A stretch of 64,000 nucleotides of DNA from CAYRNY01 sp964425755 (GTDB lineage: Bacteria > Chloroflexota > Anaerolineae > Aggregatilineales > Aggregatilineaceae). The notes beneath the pieces are model-generated. The model did not search any database. It was not told where the DNA came from and saw only the letters and a program-made list of their open reading frames with translations. Location of the stretch: NCBI GenBank assembly GCA_964425755.1, contig CAYRNY010000003.1:124001-188000 (forward strand), given 5' to 3'. The position numbers were made by a program, and so were the translations under genes. Shown piece by piece: positions 59,526 through 64,000 of this stretch (position 1 is its first letter; every line of letters starts with the position of its first letter).

Positions 59526-61088
59526 ATGCTTTCGCTCGAAGAAAAAATCGGCCAGATGCTCGTGGTGGGGTTTCACGGTTTGAGACCGCCCCCGTATATT
59601 CTCGATTGGCTCTCCTCCGGGCGAATTGGGGGCGTGATCCTTTTTGCGCGCAACGTTGCCAGCCCGCAACAGCTTGCCGAACTCACGCAGGCGTGCCACG
59701 AAGCTGCTGCACACCCGATCCTGATCGCGATCGATCAAGAAGGTGGCACTGTGGCGCGGCTGCATGATGGCTTTACCGAAAGTCCGGGCGCGATGGCATT
59801 GGGCGCTGCGGATTCTGAAACGCTCGCGGAGCAGGTTTCCGGCGTGCTGGGCGCTGAGTTGCGCGCGTTGGGGATCAACTGGAATCTCGCGCCGGTACTC
59901 GATCTCACGCATGATATCAACAACCCGTCGGTTGGCGTCCGGTCGCTGGGAACCGATCCCGAACGCATCGCGGCGTTGGGCGTTGCGCAGGTGCGCGGCT
60001 TTCAGGATGCGGGAGTGGCGGCAACGGCGAAACACTTCCCCGGCAAAGCGAAGACCCCGGTAGACCCGCACATCAGCCTACCGGTGATCGAGGAACCGCT
60101 GGACGATCTGTGGCACACCGATCTTGTGCCGTTTCGCGCGGTCAGCGCAGCCGGAATCGCTTCAATGTTGATCACGCATGTACAGTTCAAAGCGTTGGAG
60201 CCAGACTATCCTTCGACCATGTCCCCGCGCATCATCACCGGGTTGCTGCGCGAGCAGGTGGGGTTTGAAGGGGTGGTAACGACCGATTGCATGGAAATGG
60301 GCGCGATCACGAACACGTACGGTCCCGGTGAATCGGCTGTGCTTGCGGCGCTGGCAGGGGCGGACGTGATCCTGTTTTCGCACACGCGCGAGTATCAAGA
60401 GGCCGCGTATACCGCGCTGCTCGACGCTGCGCGCAGCGGACGCCTGCCGGAAGCCGCGATCGATGGCGCAGTGCACAGGCTCCAGGTGATGAAGGCGCGT
60501 TACGCGATCACTGGCGCGCCTGATCTGTCCGTGATCCGCACGCCGGAGCATCTGGCGATCGTTTCCCAGGCGGCGCGGGCGGGTATCGTACAGGTACAAG
60601 ATCGGTCCGGCCTGTTGCCTTTGACGCCGGACGCCGGTTCCAGGATCGGGGTGGTGGAGTTCGTTTCGTCGATCGAGTCGGACGTGCAGGAAGGGGGCAG
60701 GCAGTCCGGGTTTGGCGCGCGCCTGCAGGACAAGCTGCCGGGCGTGGAACGTGTCGCCATTGCACCGGGTGCGGCTGCTGCCGCGTCTGCCTCACAGGCA
60801 CGGAGCCTGGCTGCTGCGGTCGATGTGCTGGTGGTAGCGACGCGCAACGCGCACCTGTTCTCCCAGCAGCAGGAGCTGGCCCAGCAGGTATTTGACGCGG
60901 GGCGCAAAAACGTGCTGGTCTGCCTGCGCAATCCGTACGATGCTGGCGTGTTGTCCGGCGCAGATGCGGTGTTATACGCGTTGAGTGATAGCCCCCCGTC
61001 ATTGCAGGCGGCGGTCGACGCGCTGGCCGGCGAGTTTGTGCCGAGCGGTACATTGCCTGTGCCGCTGACGCTGGATCAGGAGGCGTGA
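59526..61088 (+). CDS. nagZ: GH3 beta-N-acetylhexosaminidase, NagZ type
   Basis: A 520-residue glycoside hydrolase family 3 enzyme. TIM-barrel domain: IAIDQEGGTVARL, NLAPVLDLTHD, KHFPG at 169-173, the Asp-x-His dyad D180-P-H182 (acid/base in NagZ) and nucleophile Asp254 (TTDCMEMGAI). A C-terminal GH3_C-like domain follows (about 350-515), as in B. subtilis NagZ. The segment after KHFPG is KAKT rather than the usual HGDT. No signal peptide, so it removes GlcNAc from imported muropeptides. The start is 59526, since transcription begins near 59456. Confidence 0.92.
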   Translation: MLSLEEKIGQMLVVGFHGLRPPPYILDWLSSGRIGGVILFARNVASPQQLAELTQACHEAAAHPILIAIDQEGGTVARLHDGFTESPGAMALGAADSETLAEQVSGVLGAELRALGINWNLAPVLDLTHDINNPSVGVRSLGTDPERIAALGVAQVRGFQDAGVAATAKHFPGKAKTPVDPHISLPVIEEPLDDLWHTDLVPFRAVSAAGIASMLITHVQFKALEPDYPSTMSPRIITGLLREQVGFEGVVTTDCMEMGAITNTYGPGESAVLAALAGADVILFSHTREYQEAAYTALLDAARSGRLPEAAIDGAVHRLQVMKARYAITGAPDLSVIRTPEHLAIVSQAARAGIVQVQDRSGLLPLTPDAGSRIGVVEFVSSIESDVQEGGRQSGFGARLQDKLPGVERVAIAPGAAAAASASQARSLAAAVDVLVVATRNAHLFSQQQELAQQVFDAGRKNVLVCLRNPYDAGVLSGADAVLYALSDSPPSLQAAVDALAGEFVPSGTLPVPLTLDQEA

Positions 61089-61927
61089 TGGCAGCGGCGA
61101 CAACTCCGTTCGATGAGCGGATTCTGTGGTGGTACTGGCGCGGCGTGGCGGTGAGGGAAAACTCGATTGCCGAACTCGCGCAGACGGTGCGCACACAGAC
61201 TCCGAATGTGGCGGGAATCGCGGTCAAGTCCAGCAACGGGGCGCTGTGGCAGGGTGAGTACGACGATCCGAAGCGCTCAATGGCGATCGTGGGGCCGGAA
61301 TCGCTGCGCAGGTGGGCGGACGTGCTGGCCCAACACGATCTCGAACTGCATCTGTGGTGCGTGGTGCACGGGCAGGATGTGCCCGGAGAAGCCCGGCGTA
61401 TCATCGAAGCCTGTGCAGTGCCGGGGGTGCGCTCGATGATCCTGGATGTTGAGGCCGGGGAACGCTATTTTGGCAGTCACCCGCCGGAAGTCGCGCGGGA
61501 CCTGATCACGCGCGTGCGTTCGGAGATACCGGCGGATTGTCATCTTGGCTTGTGTTTCTTTGCGCGCGGCGATGAACCCGCGAAGATTCACATCGACGAG
61601 TGGTTGCCGCACGTCCAGAGCCTGCACCCGATGGTGTACCACTGGGATTTCAGCAACGGCACCAGCGGCCCGCAGCCGTACCTGGACGAGGCATTCGAGC
61701 GTCTCGCTCCCTACGAGTTACCGATTGTACCGATCCTGGGAACCTATCCTGATCCGGATTCAGGCAAACCGGTGCCTGAGGCGCACATGGTCGAGGCGGC
61801 GCATTACGCGCTTGCAAAAGGGGCGGCAGGCATCAGTTACTTCGTGCTGAGCACGGCGGTTGATGGTTGTGCCGGGCCGCCGCAGTTCTCCGCGATCCGG
61901 CAGGTACAGATCAATGCCGAAAGTTAA
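61088..61927 (+). CDS. Uncharacterised protein, probable TIM-barrel (glycoside-hydrolase-like)
   Basis: A 279-residue cytosolic protein that I cannot assign. Alternating strands and helices (VAGIAVKSSNG, LELHLWCVVHG, VRSMILDVEAGERYF, HLGLCFFARG, LHPMVYHWDF, PIVPILGTYPDP, GISYFVLST) suggest a (beta/alpha)8 barrel. Acidic residues at strand ends (DVE, WDF) are where glycosidases keep theirs. ATG 61088 overlaps the nagZ stop (TGATG) after AGGAGG, so it is tightly coupled to nagZ and may act on the same sugars. Confidence 0.55.
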   Translation: MAAATTPFDERILWWYWRGVAVRENSIAELAQTVRTQTPNVAGIAVKSSNGALWQGEYDDPKRSMAIVGPESLRRWADVLAQHDLELHLWCVVHGQDVPGEARRIIEACAVPGVRSMILDVEAGERYFGSHPPEVARDLITRVRSEIPADCHLGLCFFARGDEPAKIHIDEWLPHVQSLHPMVYHWDFSNGTSGPQPYLDEAFERLAPYELPIVPILGTYPDPDSGKPVPEAHMVEAAHYALAKGAAGISYFVLSTAVDGCAGPPQFSAIRQVQINAES

Positions 61928-61964
61928 GCGCCGTGATGTGTGATGGAAATGGGGATGATCGATT

Positions 61965-63029
61965 ATGAAGCTGGGACTTGGCCTCTACCGGCACCTACTC
62001 ACGCCTGAGAACTTCCGGTTCGCGCGGCAGGCGGGGGCAACGCATATTGTCGCACACCTGACGAACTACTTTGCAGACGATCCGCGCGTCCCTTCGACCA
62101 AAGCGGACGGCTGGGGGTATGTAGCGCCGGATGACGACGTCTGGACGCTGGAGTCGCTGCGCGCGTTGAAGGCGGCGATCAATGCCGAGGGGCTGGAACT
62201 CGAAGCGATCGAGAATTTTAATCCGGCAAACTGGTATGATGTGCTGCTCGACGGGCCACAGAAGGCTATACAGTTGGAGCGTCTGAAGACGATCATCCGT
62301 AACCTGGGCGCGGCAGGCATCCCGATCATGGGCTATAACTTCAGCATCGCCGGGGTATGGGGGCACGTTGAAGGGCCGTATGCGCGTGGCGGCGCGACAG
62401 CGGTCGGTTTTCTTGGGCCTGATGGTCCCGCCGAGACACCGATCCCAAACGGCATGGTCTGGAACATGGTCTACGATCCGGATGCGCCGCCGGGTACGAT
62501 TGGCGAAGTCACGCCGGATCAGCTCTGGCAGCGCGTGGCGGAGTTCCTGGCGGCCCTGGTGCCGGTCGCAGAGGAAGCGGGCGTGCGGCTGGCCGCACAT
62601 CCGGATGATCCGCCGATGCCGACGCTGCGCAGTACGGCGCGGCTCGTGTACCAACCGCGCTACTATCAACGCCTGCTGGACCTCAAACCCAGTCCCTCAA
62701 ACGCGCTCGAATTCTGCATCGGCTCGCTGGCCGAGATGACCGAAGGCAATATTTACGAGGTGGTGGATCGCTATAGCAAGCAGGACGCGATCGCGTACGT
62801 GCACCTGCGCAACGTGCGCGGAACCGTTCCGAATTACCGTGAGGTGTTCATCGACGAAGGCGATGTCGATATGCTGTGCGTGCTACGGATTCTGCACAGG
62901 AACAGGTACGATGGCGTGTTGATCCCTGACCACACGCCACAGATGGCGTGTGCTGCCCCCTGGCACGCGGGGATGGCACACGCCCTGGGTTATATGCGCG
63001 CGCTGTTGCAGGTGATTGAGGCCGAATAG
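61965..63029 (+). CDS. uxuA: D-mannonate dehydratase
   Basis: A 354-residue UxuA-family enzyme (xylose-isomerase-like TIM barrel). MGYNFSIAGVWGH, LAAHPDDPPMP (metal His), LEFCIGSLAEM, HLRNVRGTVPNYREVFIDEGDVDM and LIPDHTPQ are family blocks. It dehydrates D-mannonate to 2-keto-3-deoxygluconate in hexuronate breakdown. The link to murein salvage is unclear; it may simply share the operon, 37 nt after the preceding gene. Confidence 0.9.
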   Translation: MKLGLGLYRHLLTPENFRFARQAGATHIVAHLTNYFADDPRVPSTKADGWGYVAPDDDVWTLESLRALKAAINAEGLELEAIENFNPANWYDVLLDGPQKAIQLERLKTIIRNLGAAGIPIMGYNFSIAGVWGHVEGPYARGGATAVGFLGPDGPAETPIPNGMVWNMVYDPDAPPGTIGEVTPDQLWQRVAEFLAALVPVAEEAGVRLAAHPDDPPMPTLRSTARLVYQPRYYQRLLDLKPSPSNALEFCIGSLAEMTEGNIYEVVDRYSKQDAIAYVHLRNVRGTVPNYREVFIDEGDVDMLCVLRILHRNRYDGVLIPDHTPQMACAAPWHAGMAHALGYMRALLQVIEAE

Positions 63030-63055
63030 AGAGCAAAGCGCTCGGGATGGTTCCT

Positions 63056-64000
63056 ATGAGTGATACGACGATTCGCGCGATTCGTTTTTTTAAGGTCCGG
63101 TCGCCGCTGTCACGTCCGATCGCGGATGCGACCCATTCGATCAGCGCGATTACGTTCATCGTGGCGCGCGCGGAACTCGAGTCCGGTGTAACGGGCGACG
63201 GATACCTGCTGGCGTTTGACTTCTCGCCGCACGGGATCGCGGGCGTGCTGAACGATGTGCGGGCGCTGGTGATGGGAAGGCAGGTTTATGAAACCGGGCG
63301 GCTGCGTGCTGAGTGGGACGCGCAAACCGAATATTTTGGCGATGTGGGCTTGCAACGCTGGGCGTGGGGCATTATCAACCTGGCGTTGTGGGATGCCTGG
63401 GCCAAGACACTGGATCAGCCGGTCTGGAAGCTGTTTGGACAGGTGCACGAGCGCGTGCCGGCGTACGGTAGTGGCGGCTGGTTGTCCTACAGCATCGACG
63501 AACTGCTGGACGAGGTCACGGGGTATGTGCGGCGCGGTTTCCAGGCGGTTAAGGTCAAGGTCGGCGCGGCGGATATCGCGCAAGATGTCGAACGGCTGGC
63601 GCGCGTGCGCGAAGCGGTCGGGCCGCACGTGGGGATCATGATGGATGCCAACCAGGGACTTGATTACCCGCACGCGCTGGCGTTGGCAGAACAGGCGCAT
63701 GAATACGACATCCGCTGGTTCGAGGAACCGCTGCCGCATACGGATTTCGACGGCTACGCGCAGCTTCGCGCCAGCAGCCCGATCGCGCTGGCGATGGGCG
63801 AGCGCGAGTATGATACGGTGGCGCTGCGCGAACTTATTTGGCGGCGCGCGCTCGATCTGTGGCAGCCCGATATTCTCCGCCTGGGCGGCGTCGAAGGTTG
63901 GCGTGACTCCGCTGCACTGGCGCAGGCGCACGGGCTGCCGGTGTTGCCGCATTACTACAAGGAATACGATGTGCCGTTGTTATGCACGATCCGGCGGGCC
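63056..64000 (+). CDS. Enolase-superfamily sugar-acid dehydratase (mandelate racemase type), partial
   Basis: The 315 codons seen run off the right edge. Capping domain, then KxK in VKVKVG, metal ligands Asp (MMDANQG), Glu (RWFEEP) and Glu (MGEREYD), and the catalytic His in LPHYYKEYD, the pattern of mandelate-racemase-subgroup acid-sugar dehydratases. It is unlike the dipeptide epimerase at 58371. With uxuA it suggests aldonate or uronate catabolism. A start at 63047 in the same frame is also possible. Confidence 0.88.
   Translation, partial: MSDTTIRAIRFFKVRSPLSRPIADATHSISAITFIVARAELESGVTGDGYLLAFDFSPHGIAGVLNDVRALVMGRQVYETGRLRAEWDAQTEYFGDVGLQRWAWGIINLALWDAWAKTLDQPVWKLFGQVHERVPAYGSGGWLSYSIDELLDEVTGYVRRGFQAVKVKVGAADIAQDVERLARVREAVGPHVGIMMDANQGLDYPHALALAEQAHEYDIRWFEEPLPHTDFDGYAQLRASSPIALAMGEREYDTVALRELIWRRALDLWQPDILRLGGVEGWRDSAALAQAHGLPVLPHYYKEYDVPLLCTIRRA

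Overview
This 64-kb, GC-rich chromosomal segment carries housekeeping genes (rpsB-tsf, pyrH, gatC, surE) among catabolic, envelope and transport genes. It looks like a free-living Chloroflexota bacterium, probably Anaerolineae-like. The grounds are indirect: a BTAD-type regulator, many Thr/Pro-rich anchored envelope proteins, a carbamoyltransferase/DUF5989/SxtJ module, class III PHA synthase, and no sign of lipopolysaccharide or outer-membrane genes. No rRNA, tRNA, CRISPR array, insertion sequence or prophage was seen.

Layout. (1) 0-7.8 kb, leftward: a partial branched-chain-amino-acid-type binding protein, two acyl-CoA synthetases, two ketoacyl-synthase-III-like proteins with altered active sites, an alpha/beta hydrolase and an SDR reductase. 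Together they look like an acyl-CoA pathway. (2) 7.9-17.2 kb: a YwiC-like membrane protein behind a perfect FNR box, a CE7 esterase, a nitrilase, a hydrolase, a PEBP lipoprotein, a large secreted subtilase, and a separate protein made of a subtilase-propeptide-like (I9) domain. (3) 17.4-20.1 kb: a class III PHA synthase operon with a BTAD regulator. (4) 20.3-26.6 kb: hydrolase, gatC, a pseudo-receiver protein, pyrH, tsf, rpsB, a thioredoxin-like lipoprotein that appears to be a selenoprotein (in-frame TGA at the first position of CxxC), and surE. (5) 26.8-39 kb: envelope proteins, two GT39-type glycosyltransferases, a xylulokinase-like kinase, a zinc-ribbon protein, a metallo-hydrolase and an HtrA protease. 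(6) 39.1-41.7 kb: a NodU/TobZ-type carbamoyltransferase with three small membrane proteins.

(7) 41.9-61.9 kb is the main system, an apparent muropeptide-salvage island. It encodes an Opp/Dpp peptide transporter, a cytosolic NlpC/P60 endopeptidase, a GntR/UTRA regulator, NamZ, an AmiE-like hydrolase, AnmK, a BadF-type amino-sugar kinase and MurQ. A convergent set follows (class A beta-lactamase-like hydrolase, DAP-decarboxylase family protein, L-Ala-D/L-Glu epimerase), then a divergent NagZ-type GH3 enzyme. Two strong promoters, at 41.9 and 59.4 kb, each have a related operator-like sequence just after the -10 box. These resemble DasR/NagR sites, so the island is probably one GntR-controlled regulon. 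Imported disaccharide-peptides would be split into GlcNAc, MurNAc and peptide, the sugars sent to GlcNAc-6-P and the peptide to amino acids. (8) 62-64 kb: mannonate dehydratase and a partial enolase-superfamily dehydratase for sugar acids.

All calls come from reading the sequence and family knowledge; no database search was run.
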